NCBI GenBank assembly: GCA_035968315.1
Contig: JAVYIN010000005.1
Location: 558,001-622,000 of the forward strand
Origin: Nitrospira sp.
GTDB lineage: Bacteria; Nitrospirota; Nitrospiria; Nitrospirales; Nitrospiraceae
Direction: 5' to 3'
DNA length: 64,000 nt
The translations under genes and the position numbers were made by a program. Positions 28,262-37,581 of this stretch are shown one piece after another. Within the stretch, counting starts at the first letter, position 1, and every line of letters starts with the position of its first letter. The notes beneath the pieces were generated by a model. The model was not told the DNA's origin, did no database searches, and was given only the letters and a program-made list of their open reading frames with translations.

Positions 28262-30805
28262 ATGAACCCACACACTATCACGTCTCGGCTCCCAATAGAA
28301 GATGTGTTGCCGACTCTCTGTGCGGCCTTGGCCCGCACCCCCAATGCCGTCCTGACGGCGCCGCCCGGCGCCGGGAAGACGACGGGCGTGCCGCCGGCGC
28401 TGCTCACGGCCTCCTGGCTGGGCGGCAACAAGCTGTTGCTCCTCGAACCCAGGCGGCTGGCCGCCCGCGCGGCGGCGCATCGGATGGCAACGGCCATGAA
28501 TGAACAGGTCGGCGCCACCGTGGGCTATCGCATGCGGCTCGACAGCAAGATCGGGCCGAAGACCCGCATCGAAGTCGTGACCGAAGGCATCCTGACGCGC
28601 CTCCTCCAACAGGACCCGTCGCTCAGCGCCTATGGCGCGGTGCTCTTCGACGAATTTCACGAGCGCAGCCTCCAGGCGGACACGGGCCTCGCCCTCTGTC
28701 TGGAATCGCAGCGCCTGTTCCGCCCCGACCTGCGTCTGCTCGTCATGTCCGCCACGCTCGATGTGGAGGCCATTGCCACGCTGCTTGGCGAGGCGCCGGT
28801 GATCACTTGCGAAGGCCGCATGTTTCCCGTCGAGACCCGCTATCTCGAGCAGCCGATGGCCGGACATCTCGATAAGGCGGTCTCACAGATGATCCGCCGG
28901 TCGTTGGCGCAAGACAGCGGCAGCCTGCTCGTCTTTCTGCCCGGCATGGCGGAGATTCGCCGCGTTGAACGGATGTTGCTGGAGGCCAGCCTCGGCCCGG
29001 CTATTCTTGTGGCGCCCCTCCATGGCGATCTGCCGCAAGCCGCGCAGGATCTCGCCATCGCACCGGCTCCCGTCGGCACACGCAAAGTCGTATTGGCCAC
29101 CTCGATTGCGGAAACCAGCTTGACCATCGACGGCGTGCGCGTCGTGATCGATGCCGGGCTCTTGCGTGTCCCCCGTTTCGACCCGCGTACCGGATTGACC
29201 AGGCTCGACACCATTCGCGTAACCCAAGATTCCGCCGACCAGCGCCGGGGCCGGGCCGGTCGCTTGGAGCCGGGGGTCTGCTACCGATTATGGACGGTCT
29301 CTGAACAGGCTGCGCTCACCCCGCGCCGCCCCCCGGAAATGTTGGACGCCGATCTGGCGCCGCTCATGCTCGATCTGGCCCTCTGGGGGACCGCCGATCC
29401 CTCGGAGTTGTCCTGGCTCACGCCGCCACCGTCAGGAACCGTCGCGCAGGCGAACGACTTGCTCACCCGCCTGGGCGCGCTCGATGCCACAGGTGCCATC
29501 ACCGCCCATGGCCGCAAGATGGCTGACCTGCCCATCCACCCGCGATTGGCGCATATGCTTCTCCAATCCCTCCCGCTGCGCCTGACATCGCTGGCCTGCG
29601 ACCTGGCGGCGTTGCTCAGTGAGCGGGATGTCCTGCGCGGGCCACCCGGCTGGCGGAACGCCGACCTGCGTCTGCGGCTCGATCTCCTCCACGGCATACA
29701 GGACCATGCCGGGGGCGCGACGGTCGATCGTGGCGCGATACAGCGCATCCGGCGCACCGCGGACCTCTGGCGGCACCATCTCGCCCGCTTGTCCGGCGCA
29801 CCGCCGGCCGAGCAACCTCGCGACCATGACGCAGCGGGCATCCTGCTCGCCCTCGCTTACCCCGATCGCATCGCCCAGCGGCAGCCCGGCATGGATCGGC
29901 GCTATCGCATGGCCAACGGGCGAGGGGCCGTGTTTCCGAATCCCGATCCCCTGGCGGGGGAACCGTATCTCGTCATCGCCGAGCTGGACGGCGCCACCCA
30001 GTGGGCGCGCATCGACCTGGCCGCGCCGGTGACGCTGGCCGACATCGAACAGCTCTATCAGCATGAGATACGCATCTCGGACGCCGTGGTGTGGGACGAG
30101 AAGACGCAAGCTGTCCGCGCCTCTCGGCAGCGGCAGCTCTGGAGCCTGGTGCTGGCCGAGCAATCCCTGTCGAAGCCCGAGCCGTCGCTGATCGTGACCG
30201 CGCTCTTGCAAGGCCTCGCAGAGAAGGGCCTCGATCCATTGGCCTGGACGCCGGAGCTGCAACAATGGCGGGCGCGCGTCCAATTCCTTCGGCGCATGAC
30301 CGGGCCGGAGTCTCCCTGGCCGGACCTCTCCAACGAGCATCTGCTCCAGACCCTCGATACATGGCTGGGCCCCTACCTCGACGGCTTCACTACCCTTGAG
30401 CGGGTCAAGCGGCTGGATCTCACGCCCCCCTTGCACGCCTTGCTGACCTGGGAGCAACAGCGGCAACTGGAGCGCCTGGCCCCCGCACAGATCACTGTGC
30501 CGAGCGGCTCGCATGTCCGTCTGGACTACGAATCGTCCGACTTGCCGGTGTTGGCCGTGCGGTTGCAGGAAATGTTCGGCTGTACCGATACGCCACGCGT
30601 ACTGAATGGCAAGGTGCCGGTGATGCTGCATCTGCTGTCACCGGCTCGGCGTCCGGTGCAGGTGACCAAAGATCTCGCGAGCTTCTGGAAGTCCGCCTAT
30701 GTCGAGGTCAAAAAAGAACTGCGTGGCCGATACCCGAAGCACCATTGGCCAGACGATCCCCTCACCGCCCCGCCTACGGCGAAAGCCAAGCGGCGCCCTT
30801 CATGA
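28262..30805 (+). CDS. hrpB: ATP-dependent helicase HrpB
   Basis: The 847-residue protein is a DEAH-box helicase of the HrpB family. Walker A is T-A-P-P-G-A-G-K-T-T at 32-41, the DEAH box reads D-E-F-H near residue 129, and motif VI is Q-R-R-G-R-A-G-R. A helicase-associated domain and the HrpB C-terminal domain (G-R-Y-P-K-H-H-W-P-D-D-P) follow, confirming the subfamily. Its cellular role is poorly defined in most bacteria. Confidence 0.95.
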   Translation: MNPHTITSRLPIEDVLPTLCAALARTPNAVLTAPPGAGKTTGVPPALLTASWLGGNKLLLLEPRRLAARAAAHRMATAMNEQVGATVGYRMRLDSKIGPKTRIEVVTEGILTRLLQQDPSLSAYGAVLFDEFHERSLQADTGLALCLESQRLFRPDLRLLVMSATLDVEAIATLLGEAPVITCEGRMFPVETRYLEQPMAGHLDKAVSQMIRRSLAQDSGSLLVFLPGMAEIRRVERMLLEASLGPAILVAPLHGDLPQAAQDLAIAPAPVGTRKVVLATSIAETSLTIDGVRVVIDAGLLRVPRFDPRTGLTRLDTIRVTQDSADQRRGRAGRLEPGVCYRLWTVSEQAALTPRRPPEMLDADLAPLMLDLALWGTADPSELSWLTPPPSGTVAQANDLLTRLGALDATGAITAHGRKMADLPIHPRLAHMLLQSLPLRLTSLACDLAALLSERDVLRGPPGWRNADLRLRLDLLHGIQDHAGGATVDRGAIQRIRRTADLWRHHLARLSGAPPAEQPRDHDAAGILLALAYPDRIAQRQPGMDRRYRMANGRGAVFPNPDPLAGEPYLVIAELDGATQWARIDLAAPVTLADIEQLYQHEIRISDAVVWDEKTQAVRASRQRQLWSLVLAEQSLSKPEPSLIVTALLQGLAEKGLDPLAWTPELQQWRARVQFLRRMTGPESPWPDLSNEHLLQTLDTWLGPYLDGFTTLERVKRLDLTPPLHALLTWEQQRQLERLAPAQITVPSGSHVRLDYESSDLPVLAVRLQEMFGCTDTPRVLNGKVPVMLHLLSPARRPVQVTKDLASFWKSAYVEVKKELRGRYPKHHWPDDPLTAPPTAKAKRRPS

Positions 30806-30862
30806 GTCCCCTCCATTCGTAGGATAGAGGCCATCAGCGCCTCTCCATTATGGTGAGAGCCG

Positions 30863-31507
30863 ATGCGCACCATGAATGGTTTCATGATCGGGCTCTCGTT
30901 GATCAGCACCGCCTCATTAGCCTGGGCTGAGGCTGGGACCGTTCTGCCTCCTCCCACCTACGAGATTCCGTTCGACGACTATGATGAAACCGCGACACAA
31001 GCCGAGATAGCGGCCCAGGTAACCGCCTTTCTGGAAACGATGCAGCGGCATCGTGGAGAGAGTGAAGCGGCGCTGCGCAAGATGTTGCAAGGTGACCTGG
31101 CGAGCGATGAGCGCGGCAAGCTGATCTTCCTCCGCAATCTTGCCGACCACGGAGTCATCGAAGGCTATGAGTTCAAGGATGGGGCACTGGTCCGGGGCGA
31201 GTACCGTTGTTTGCAACAACCGATCAACGGCCTCAACGAATTCATCGGCTATTACGGAGCAGTCAAAGCCGCGCTCATGAAAGAATTGGGAGCGCCCCTG
31301 CAAGATGAGACGTTGTGGGCCAACGACCTCTACCAATCTTTGCCAGATTACTGGGGCGTGGCGGTGCTGATCGGCCACTTGCGCTATGCCGCGCGTTGGG
31401 AGACGCCGAACGGCATCATCTCAGTAGAACTCACCGGAAATCGGCACAGCCGCCTGGTCATCGAGTATCAGAGTGCCGAATACCTTTCAAACCGGCAACA
31501 CACTTGA
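30863..31507 (+). CDS. Secreted hypothetical protein (214 aa)
   Basis: A signal peptide (M-I-G-L-S-L-I-S-T-A-S-L-A-W-A) ends at about residue 22. The mature protein is acidic and helical at first and mixed later; I recognise no domain. The ATG at 30863 has GAGAG upstream; a second ATG four codons in is equally possible. A terminator-like hairpin lies 125 nt downstream. Confidence 0.7.
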   Translation: MRTMNGFMIGLSLISTASLAWAEAGTVLPPPTYEIPFDDYDETATQAEIAAQVTAFLETMQRHRGESEAALRKMLQGDLASDERGKLIFLRNLADHGVIEGYEFKDGALVRGEYRCLQQPINGLNEFIGYYGAVKAALMKELGAPLQDETLWANDLYQSLPDYWGVAVLIGHLRYAARWETPNGIISVELTGNRHSRLVIEYQSAEYLSNRQHT

Positions 31508-31547
31508 TAGGCAGTGAAGACAGTCCGTGAGCGGCTTGTGGGGATTC

Positions 31548-31582
31548 CGTGAAACGTGAGGCGTGAAACGTGAAACGTGAAA
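31548..31582. repeat. Five tandem 7-bp units CGTGAAA
   Basis: Five consecutive heptamers, CGTGAAA with one CGTGAGG variant, occupy the gap between two convergent genes. The period and the GTGA core match the GTGATNN heptamers elsewhere in the window. Confidence 0.8.
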
Positions 31583-31631
31583 CGGAAAAGAATCGCAGAG
31601 CTGAGACCTGCTGAATAGCCTGTAATGATGT

Positions 31632-31658
31632 GCCGCCTAACCGTCATGGTCAGGCGGC
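31632..31658. terminator. Bidirectional terminator between convergent genes
   Basis: GCCGCCT pairs with AGGCGGC, extended by three more pairs after one mismatch, around a GTCAT loop. It sits between the stops of the genes ending at 31507 and 31683 and could serve both. Confidence 0.6.
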
Positions 31659-31682
31659 CTCAAGTCGTTTGTTGCGAAACTG

Positions 31683-32090
31683 CTAGTAGCCGCGTCCCGT
31701 GCTGCCGCCGCGCCCCATGCGATCCAGCGGAAGCGCTTCGTAGCGCGTCTTCAGGTCAGGATGCTCGCCGAGATATTTCTTGACCGCCGCCTCATCGGCA
31801 AACACGTCCTTGCTGCGCGCCCGATATTCTTCGACGGTTAGTCCGTGCTTCGAGAGAAGCGCGCTCAGTTTCGCGTTGATGTCCGCGCCCATTTCCTTCA
31901 TCTGCTCGGGCGTGGGCCGCTGGCCTTCCTTGAACCGCTCGCCGCCCTGAAAATAGTTCGTCATCATCTCGCCGATCTCGATGCGGGATTTCACGAACTT
32001 TTCCACTTCAGCCGGTTCGGCGGCCAGGCCGGCCCCGGCACACAAGACCACGCTCAACGACAAACCAACGATGTCACGCGCCAGATTCAT
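31683..32090 (-). CDS. Secreted hypothetical protein (135 aa)
   Basis: GGGAG precedes the ATG at eight bases. A signal peptide (G-L-S-L-S-V-V-L-C-A-G-A-G-L-A-A) is followed by a charged, fully helical mature protein, ending in a Gly-rich tail. It looks like a small periplasmic helical protein; no family is recognised. Confidence 0.7.
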   Translation of the reverse strand: MNLARDIVGLSLSVVLCAGAGLAAEPAEVEKFVKSRIEIGEMMTNYFQGGERFKEGQRPTPEQMKEMGADINAKLSALLSKHGLTVEEYRARSKDVFADEAAVKKYLGEHPDLKTRYEALPLDRMGRGGSTGRGY

Positions 32091-32192
32091 GGTGATGACT
32101 CCCTGATAGAAAATGAATAAACGATTCGCCCGCTGAACGGTCTCATCATACCATTCCAGCTGAACAAAATGAGAAGAGACGATTTTGACAGG

Positions 32193-32606
32193 CTAGTCGC
32201 AGGCCCCATCGAGCAGCGGATCGCAGACCAGCGGTCCGATCGTCGTCGGGCGCATATAAGCCGAAGAGGGATCTTGGTACCCGAGCGATCCTTTGAGCGG
32301 CGGACCGCCCGGCATGCCCGGCAATCCCTGCCCCGCCGACCGTAACGATCCCGGGCGGGTGGAACTCGAAATAGAGGCCACACCTTGCACCGCGCTGACG
32401 GACGGTGTCGTTCCTGCCGTCGGCGTGACGGTCAGAGCGGTCCCAACGCCGGCCTGCAAGCTTTGCGTGGAGGGATTTTGCGGATTCGCCGGTGTAGGAG
32501 AGACTTGGGCCATGGCCTGAGGGGCAAGGGCACACAGAGCAGCACAGGCGAGAACACACAGATTGAGGCGCGTCAGAAGTCTTCGGCTGTAAGACCTGCT
32601 ATCCAT
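32193..32606 (-). CDS. Secreted low-complexity hypothetical protein (137 aa)
   Basis: A GGGGG ribosome-binding stretch precedes ATG 32606. The signal peptide ends A-P-Q-A-M-A. The mature part is rich in Pro, Thr, Ser and Gly with no predicted fold, and two Cys near the C terminus (V-C-D-P and G-A-C-D) could form a disulfide. The start codon lies 22 nt from the tRNA 3'-end fragment. Confidence 0.6.
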   Translation of the reverse strand: MDSRSYSRRLLTRLNLCVLACAALCALAPQAMAQVSPTPANPQNPSTQSLQAGVGTALTVTPTAGTTPSVSAVQGVASISSSTRPGSLRSAGQGLPGMPGGPPLKGSLGYQDPSSAYMRPTTIGPLVCDPLLDGACD

Positions 32607-32627
32607 CGCCTACCCCCTGATTGCAGT

Positions 32628-32653
32628 TGGTGCCGGAGGCCGGGATCAAACCG
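32628..32653 (-). repeat. Partial copy of the tRNA-Leu 3' end (possible att site)
   Basis: These 26 nt match the 3' end of the tRNA-Leu gene (38285-38310) at 25 positions in the same orientation, including the CCA end and the T-arm. The sequence beyond shows no remaining tRNA structure. This is the usual geometry of an attachment-site duplicate left by integration at a tRNA gene. Confidence 0.7.
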
Positions 32654-32813
32654 CAAGTGCGTAGTGCTTCGATGAATTGTAAGCGCAATCGACTCATCGT
32701 GACAATGGGACACTATCGGCTGGCACGTGCGAGAAAAATGGTGCTGAGGCCTAGGGTCAGCCTGTGAAACCGCGGTGATGAATAGGCTGCGAGTCTGTAG
32801 GCCCGATACAGAC

Positions 32814-33509
32814 TCACCTCCCCTTCCGCAGATCCTCTTCCTTGACGATCCTGCCATCCTCCAGCGTAATTGCACGGTCCGCTTCATAGCCGAATACGGC
32901 GTTGTGCGTGGTGATGAGGATGGCCAGCCCCTTGTCGGCAGCCAGATGTTTGAACAGCGCGATAATGGATTCGCCCGTCGCCTTGTCGAGATTCCCGGTG
33001 GGCTCGTCCGCCACCAGAATCTTCGGATCCACGATCAGCGCGCGTGCGATCGCCACCCGCTGCATCTGTCCGCCCGACAGTTCTCTCGGCAAATGGGTGG
33101 TCCGGTCGCTCAGGCCGACCATCTTCAGTACCTCGGCAGTCCTCCGAGGATCGGTTTGCCGCCCCAGGAACATCAGGGGAAGTTCGACGTTCTCTGAAAC
33201 GGTCAGCGTCGGCAACAATGAGAACTGTTGGAACACGAATCCCAGCACGCCGCGCCTGACCTCGACCAACTCGTCCTCGGAGAGCCCGGCGACTGATTGG
33301 CCGGCCACCATGAGCATTCCGGCTGTCGGCGCATCGAGGCAGGAGAGCAGGTTGATGAGCGTTGTCTTGCCTGATCCGGATGGCCCGAGGATCGACACGA
33401 TCTCGCCGGTCCTGATGGAGAGGTCCACGCCGTCCAGCGCCTTGACCGTCTCGCTGCCTCGATAGTAATACCGTTTGAGTCCGTGGGCTTCGATGATGGT
33501 CTCGTGCAT
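32814..33509 (-). CDS. ABC transporter ATP-binding protein (LolD/MacB type)
   Basis: The 231-residue ATPase has Walker A G-P-S-G-S-G-K-T-T at about 41-49, the signature L-S-G-G-Q-M-Q-R, and Walker B I-L-V-A-D-E-P-T-G-N-L-D. It also has the H-loop I-T-T-H. The E-P-T-G-N-L-D form is typical of the LolD/MacB/FtsE branch. It should power the permease encoded one base upstream. The ATG follows GGGAGG. It is the last gene of the cassette. Confidence 0.92.
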   Translation of the reverse strand: MHETIIEAHGLKRYYYRGSETVKALDGVDLSIRTGEIVSILGPSGSGKTTLINLLSCLDAPTAGMLMVAGQSVAGLSEDELVEVRRGVLGFVFQQFSLLPTLTVSENVELPLMFLGRQTDPRRTAEVLKMVGLSDRTTHLPRELSGGQMQRVAIARALIVDPKILVADEPTGNLDKATGESIIALFKHLAADKGLAILITTHNAVFGYEADRAITLEDGRIVKEEDLRKGR

Positions 33510-33510
33510 A

Positions 33511-34791
33511 TCATCCTCCCTTGCCGATCGCTTCGATGGGCCGCATCGACGATGCCCGCCACGCAGGGTAGAGTCCCGCGAAGAATCCCAGCACTACGGC
33601 GACGAGCACGGTGTAGCCGACGAGGGCCGGAGTAATCTGCACGATCGATCCGGACAGGCCCAGATCGGCCAGCGCTTTGATCGCCTGCTCGACAAGGCCT
33701 GCGGCAATGACCGCCATTGCCGACCCCGCCAGGGCACCGGCAAAACACACCATCAGCGTTTCCAGCCAAATGAGCTGGAAGATACTGCCCCGCCGCGCGC
33801 CAAGCGCTTTCATGATGCCGATTTCCGCCGTGCGCTCATACACGCTCATCAGAATCGTGTTGACGACCCCGATGAGGGCGACGATGACGGCGATGGCGGC
33901 CACGGCGGCGATCATGGTCTGGGCTGTGGCCACCAGGTTGACCAACGTATTCTTCACCTGCTGCAACCCCACCACCTGCACCTCCGGCAGCTTGAGCCAC
34001 CGTGTCTCGAACTCGCGCAGCCTGAACGAACTGAACTCCTTGAGCTTAATGCCGAGAATCGTCAACTGGTTCGGCCGGTTAAAATATTCCCGTGTCGCAT
34101 CGATGGGCAGGAACACCGTCCCGTCGTCCTGGGTGCCGGTCCGCTCCAGCACCCCGACGACCGTGAATTGATGCATGACGGGGTTGGGCTTGCCCGCCGG
34201 CGTGATCGAGGCATAGAAGCTGTCGCCAACCTTGCGTTGTTCGTACTCGGCCGCCTCGAAGCCCAGCACCACCTCATTCTTGCTTCCAGGAGTAAACCAC
34301 CGGCCATCGGCGTACCCCGGCCCCTTCTTGAACCCGAGCCACGGCTTCATGATCAGGAAACTTGGCACATCGATACCGCTGATAACCGTGAAGTTACTGG
34401 CCGCGCCTTCGTCACGGATGCTGCTGGCCTGCTTCTCCGCCACCCCAATGAATATCGGTGTGATGCTTTCAATGTCCGGATCGCTCTTTACTTGTTGGTA
34501 CGTTTCGCCTGGCAGATAGAGCAGCCCCGTTCCGCCTTTGAGCATCATGGTCGCGGCCTCGTAAGGGCAGCCCTTGGCCATGATCATGACCTGGTACCCC
34601 AGCATATTGATGCTCTTGTCGATGGCGCCCCGGTACCCCAGCATAAACCCTCCGAGCGACACGGCGACCGTGACCGCCAGCGCGACGCCGGCGACGGTTA
34701 AGCCTGTGCGCACCGGACGCCGGCGCAGATTCTTGACGGCCAGCACGAGATAGCGCCGGAGCACAAACGGATCTTGGGTTGTTTCGTTCAT
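33511..34791 (-). CDS. MacB/FtsX-type ABC transporter permease
   Basis: The 426-residue protein has one N-terminal membrane helix at about 23-45, a periplasmic MacB-like core domain up to about 280, then three C-terminal helices. It contains the FtsX signature V-V-N-T-I-L-M-S-V-Y-E-R-T-A-E-I-G-I. This is the type VII ABC topology, which moves or extracts substrates in the periplasm. An unusual K-G-C-P-Y-E-A-A-T segment lies in the periplasmic part. ATG 34791 is set by GGAGG; the frame upstream has no coding look. It abuts the ATPase gene. Confidence 0.9.
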   Translation of the reverse strand: MNETTQDPFVLRRYLVLAVKNLRRRPVRTGLTVAGVALAVTVAVSLGGFMLGYRGAIDKSINMLGYQVMIMAKGCPYEAATMMLKGGTGLLYLPGETYQQVKSDPDIESITPIFIGVAEKQASSIRDEGAASNFTVISGIDVPSFLIMKPWLGFKKGPGYADGRWFTPGSKNEVVLGFEAAEYEQRKVGDSFYASITPAGKPNPVMHQFTVVGVLERTGTQDDGTVFLPIDATREYFNRPNQLTILGIKLKEFSSFRLREFETRWLKLPEVQVVGLQQVKNTLVNLVATAQTMIAAVAAIAVIVALIGVVNTILMSVYERTAEIGIMKALGARRGSIFQLIWLETLMVCFAGALAGSAMAVIAAGLVEQAIKALADLGLSGSIVQITPALVGYTVLVAVVLGFFAGLYPAWRASSMRPIEAIGKGG

Positions 34792-34801
34792 TGCATCCTC
34801 C

Positions 34802-35173
34802 TCACTCGAATTCGACCGCGCTCGCGACAAACTGGTATCCGTCGCCATAGGGCACGATCTGCCCTTCCACGCGAGCCCGATGCCCGTTCCGCCTCGGCGC
34901 CACCATCGTGATCTGCTCCAAATCGACCCGCAGCGCCTTCTCGCCCGAGAGGAAAAAGAAGTAACAGCCCATGGTGGTGCATTGTTTCCTGACCGTGCCT
35001 TCAATGGCGACGGTGGTGTGCAGAAAGTCCTTTGGCCTGTCGATGAGATCGGCCACCTCGGCCTTCGGCACGCCCATGAATGCCCCATACTCGTTGGGCA
35101 GGCTCACCATGTACCAGATGAGCACCCCCCCGATGACGAGTGAAAGCGCACAAAGGAACAGGATTGTTTTCAT
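34802..35173 (-). CDS. Membrane-anchored OB-fold-like protein with a Cys-Thr-Thr-Met-Gly-Cys motif
   Basis: The 123-residue protein has one N-terminal membrane segment (F-L-C-A-L-S-L-V-I-G-G-V-L-I-W-Y) and an outside domain of about 90 residues. The domain alternates strands in an OB-fold-like pattern (V-A-I-E-G-T-V, A-L-R-V-D-L, A-R-V-E-G-Q-I-V). A C-x3-G-C motif in the loop resembles metal-related or redox OB-fold proteins. AAGGAG precedes the ATG. It is cotranscribed with the permease (10-nt gap). The fold is my inference. Confidence 0.7.
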   Translation of the reverse strand: MKTILFLCALSLVIGGVLIWYMVSLPNEYGAFMGVPKAEVADLIDRPKDFLHTTVAIEGTVRKQCTTMGCYFFFLSGEKALRVDLEQITMVAPRRNGHRARVEGQIVPYGDGYQFVASAVEFE

Positions 35174-35176
35174 ACG

Positions 35177-35875
35177 CTACTCCTTTCGGGCCTTCGCCTT
35201 CTCAGCCGCCTGCTTGGCGCGCTCGAAATACGGTTCGAATTTCTTTCCGTAGACGAAGAAGTCGACCAGGATTAAATTTTTGCGGATACCGCGGAGCGAG
35301 GCCTCGTAATCAGGCCTGCCGCTCGGGTCGAATGCAGGCGGTACAATCGCCGCGATTTTGTCGGCCTTCGCGCCCGGATCGACCGTGGCGTAGTAGTCGT
35401 GCTTGTAGAAATCTCCGAGCGTCAGCCCCTCGAATTGGCTCAGAAACTCCTTGCTCCTCAACTGGCGCGCCGCCGGGCTTTCCAGCCGCTGAAAGAAGAA
35501 CCTCCTGATCGCACCGGTCTGTGAATCCATCGACAGAAACACCTGAATCACGCCACCCTTGCCGGGCACATTCACGCCATGGACGACTCCGATCTTCTGC
35601 TGGCCTTTGAACACGCTGTAGACGGTATACGGCGTCTCGTAGGTCTCATAGATCGGATCGAGATCGCTGCCCAGCCGCTCCCGCAGCGCGGTGAACAGTT
35701 GGGTGCCGTCTTTGAGCAAAGGAAACTCATTGAGGTCCTCTTTGTACGTCGTCATCTCGGGATACAAATACTTCAGATCCTCGGCCGGATTGGTCAGCGT
35801 GCACCCGATCGCCGCAACGGCCTGTTGCGGCATCGCAAGAACGGCGAACAAAATGAACATGACGATGCGCTTCAT
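35177..35875 (-). CDS. Secreted protein, possibly related to FMN-binding domains
   Basis: The 232-residue protein has a clear signal peptide ending Q-A-V-A-A. The mature middle (K-I-G-V-V-H-G-V-N-V-P-G-K-G-G-V-I-Q-V-F) followed by D-S-Q-T-G-A-I recalls the extracytoplasmic FMN-binding domain of NqrC and NosR. It lacks the S/T-G-A-T motif used for covalent flavin attachment, so the relation is tentative. GGAGGGG precedes the ATG. It lies 3 nt upstream of the OB-fold-like gene. Confidence 0.65.
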   Translation of the reverse strand: MKRIVMFILFAVLAMPQQAVAAIGCTLTNPAEDLKYLYPEMTTYKEDLNEFPLLKDGTQLFTALRERLGSDLDPIYETYETPYTVYSVFKGQQKIGVVHGVNVPGKGGVIQVFLSMDSQTGAIRRFFFQRLESPAARQLRSKEFLSQFEGLTLGDFYKHDYYATVDPGAKADKIAAIVPPAFDPSGRPDYEASLRGIRKNLILVDFFVYGKKFEPYFERAKQAAEKAKARKE

Positions 35876-35884
35876 CCGCCCCTC

Positions 35885-37174
35885 CTACTGATAGAAATAA
35901 TATTGCAGTGTCATGATGGTGCCACAGGGCCCTTGCATCTGCTCGACCTGCCGTTCGACATTAAGCTTGATCCAATGCAAGTTGGAATTGCCAATGTCGT
36001 TCCTGAAATACCAGGAAATTTCCCCGATGATGGAGGCATCGGCGCCAAGCCCCTCCTGCTGAAATCGCCGATATTGCGTGGAGACACCCCATTGGCGAGA
36101 GGCGTGCAGATATTCCGCCTGATACAGTTGCGTGAAGACGGCACTGGACAGGTCGCGGCCTCCGCTCAGTTCGGAAGTCACCGTCAGCAGACCGGTCGGG
36201 ACGGCCTGCCGGTATCGGCCATCGAGGCCGACGCGTTTGGTGGCCACGCGGCTTTCATTGCCTGTATCCATGGCCAGGGCTCGGCGGCGCGTGATGGCAT
36301 CGGGAGACAGCCGCTCCCCTCCCAATATCGACAGTCCGCCTTCCAATCCATATTCGTAACTGTACTTGTTCGCCAAGCTGAGCCTGAGCGCGCCAAGCCC
36401 GCTCTGGCCTTTGAATTTGAGATCGTACCCAGAGCCGGCCAGATAATAGGCGTCATAGTTCACATGGGAATTGATCGAACCCCAGAAGCCGGTATACCAG
36501 TCCCGCTCGAACCCGAAATTGCGGTCGTTGGACAGCTGAAGGACCGTGCCATGGGTGTCGGTCTGGAGATTGAGCCCGAACGGGACATAAAACCGTCCGG
36601 CGCGAAGATTGAATTGCCCGACCGTCTCACTGCGCTGCCTGTCGCTCAAGAGAGGATTGAAAACGTTATACAGGTCCAGATACGCGTTGTGATATTCGAA
36701 CGCCCAATTGGGCCGCCGCTGGCCCTCCATATCGTTGAGCACGGGATTGAAGCCATCGCGCCGCACCAGCCGTCCCTGGAAATCGAGGCTGGCCAAGGTC
36801 GCCGTCGCCGTCGAGAACTTTTTCAGCGCTTCGAACCCAATGGATTGGCGGCTGGCGGACTTGCCCCGCTCGTTCATATCGAACTGGGACATGACTTCCT
36901 TTCTGAAGCCGAAATTCTCGCCAAACAAGGCCTGCTGCCACGAGCGAGGGGCCTGTTCAGGAGCGGACTGCGGCGCCGGAAGCTCAGCGAGGTCCGCGAA
37001 CGGATCGGCCTCGACGCCAACCGCTGTGTGAGACTGCGCGGCAGACGGCAGACCATCCGCGGATGCCGCCGCCGCGTCAATCGTCCACGCCGCACATGGC
37101 GCAAGCAGAAGACTCCCCAAGAGCGCCACCACGATGCCAAGCAGTCGCTGCTGGCTTGTTGCACGCACCACCAT
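35885..37174 (-). CDS. Outer-membrane beta-barrel (porin-like) protein
   Basis: The 429-residue protein has a signal peptide, a Pro/Ala-rich linker to about residue 80, then a long series of alternating amphipathic strands with many Tyr and Phe. It ends L-Q-Y-Y-F-Y-Q, resembling the C-terminal signal recognised by the BAM machinery. It looks like a substrate channel or structural barrel of the DUF/porin type. It heads the transport cassette with a 9-nt gap to the next gene, so it may give the ABC system an outer-membrane partner. Confidence 0.75.
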   Translation of the reverse strand: MVVRATSQQRLLGIVVALLGSLLLAPCAAWTIDAAAASADGLPSAAQSHTAVGVEADPFADLAELPAPQSAPEQAPRSWQQALFGENFGFRKEVMSQFDMNERGKSASRQSIGFEALKKFSTATATLASLDFQGRLVRRDGFNPVLNDMEGQRRPNWAFEYHNAYLDLYNVFNPLLSDRQRSETVGQFNLRAGRFYVPFGLNLQTDTHGTVLQLSNDRNFGFERDWYTGFWGSINSHVNYDAYYLAGSGYDLKFKGQSGLGALRLSLANKYSYEYGLEGGLSILGGERLSPDAITRRRALAMDTGNESRVATKRVGLDGRYRQAVPTGLLTVTSELSGGRDLSSAVFTQLYQAEYLHASRQWGVSTQYRRFQQEGLGADASIIGEISWYFRNDIGNSNLHWIKLNVERQVEQMQGPCGTIMTLQYYFYQ

Positions 37175-37215
37175 GTCCTTGCCGCCTAGGATCGGCCAAT
37201 TGTGCGTGATTCCAG

Positions 37216-37581
37216 TCAGTACGATTTCATGAGCCCCTTCATATCTCGATGCGCGATGGCCATCGCGTCAGTCTCTTCAGCCGCCTTGGCATAGATTGCC
37301 GCGAGATTTTGGCAATGTTGAATCATGTCGATCTTGGAGGAGACCACCCCGCGTGTCGTTGGCCCCGGATTCTTTTGATACTCCTCCGCCATGACCAGCA
37401 TATCCTTCGCGCGCTGGCGGAGATGGACGGCCTCCTGCGCATACCAATTTTCGAGCCCGCCGTGATCGTTTTTGGCGACAAGCTCTTGAGGCGGACTGGC
37501 AATGACGGCGCAGGCCACGACTCCCACGATCATCACAATGGCGATCAACCCTTTCACAATAGTATTCCCTATTTTCATCAT
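37216..37581 (-). CDS. Small exported helical protein, possibly a lipoprotein
   Basis: The 121-residue protein has a hydrophobic leader followed by V-V-A-C-A, a possible lipobox with Cys24. The mature part is helical and charged (E-A-V-H-L-R-Q-R-A-K-D-M-L) with two conserved-looking patches around N-W-Y and H-C-Q-N. GGGAG precedes the ATG at about ten bases. It precedes the barrel gene by 41 nt and is likely in the same transcript. Confidence 0.65.
   Translation of the reverse strand: MMKIGNTIVKGLIAIVMIVGVVACAVIASPPQELVAKNDHGGLENWYAQEAVHLRQRAKDMLVMAEEYQKNPGPTTRGVVSSKIDMIQHCQNLAAIYAKAAEETDAMAIAHRDMKGLMKSY

Noticed and set aside
29432-30631. A 399-codon minus-strand frame inside hrpB
   Set aside because: HrpB helicase and C-terminal motifs run through the whole region on the plus strand.
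32628-32653. A second tRNA gene
   Set aside because: Only the last 26 nt of tRNA-Leu are present. No anticodon arm or acceptor 5' half can be found next to them.
35579-37189. A 536-codon plus-strand open frame antisense to the outer-membrane barrel gene
   Set aside because: The opposite strand has a signal peptide, barrel strands and a good ribosome-binding site. The antisense product has skewed, non-protein-like composition.
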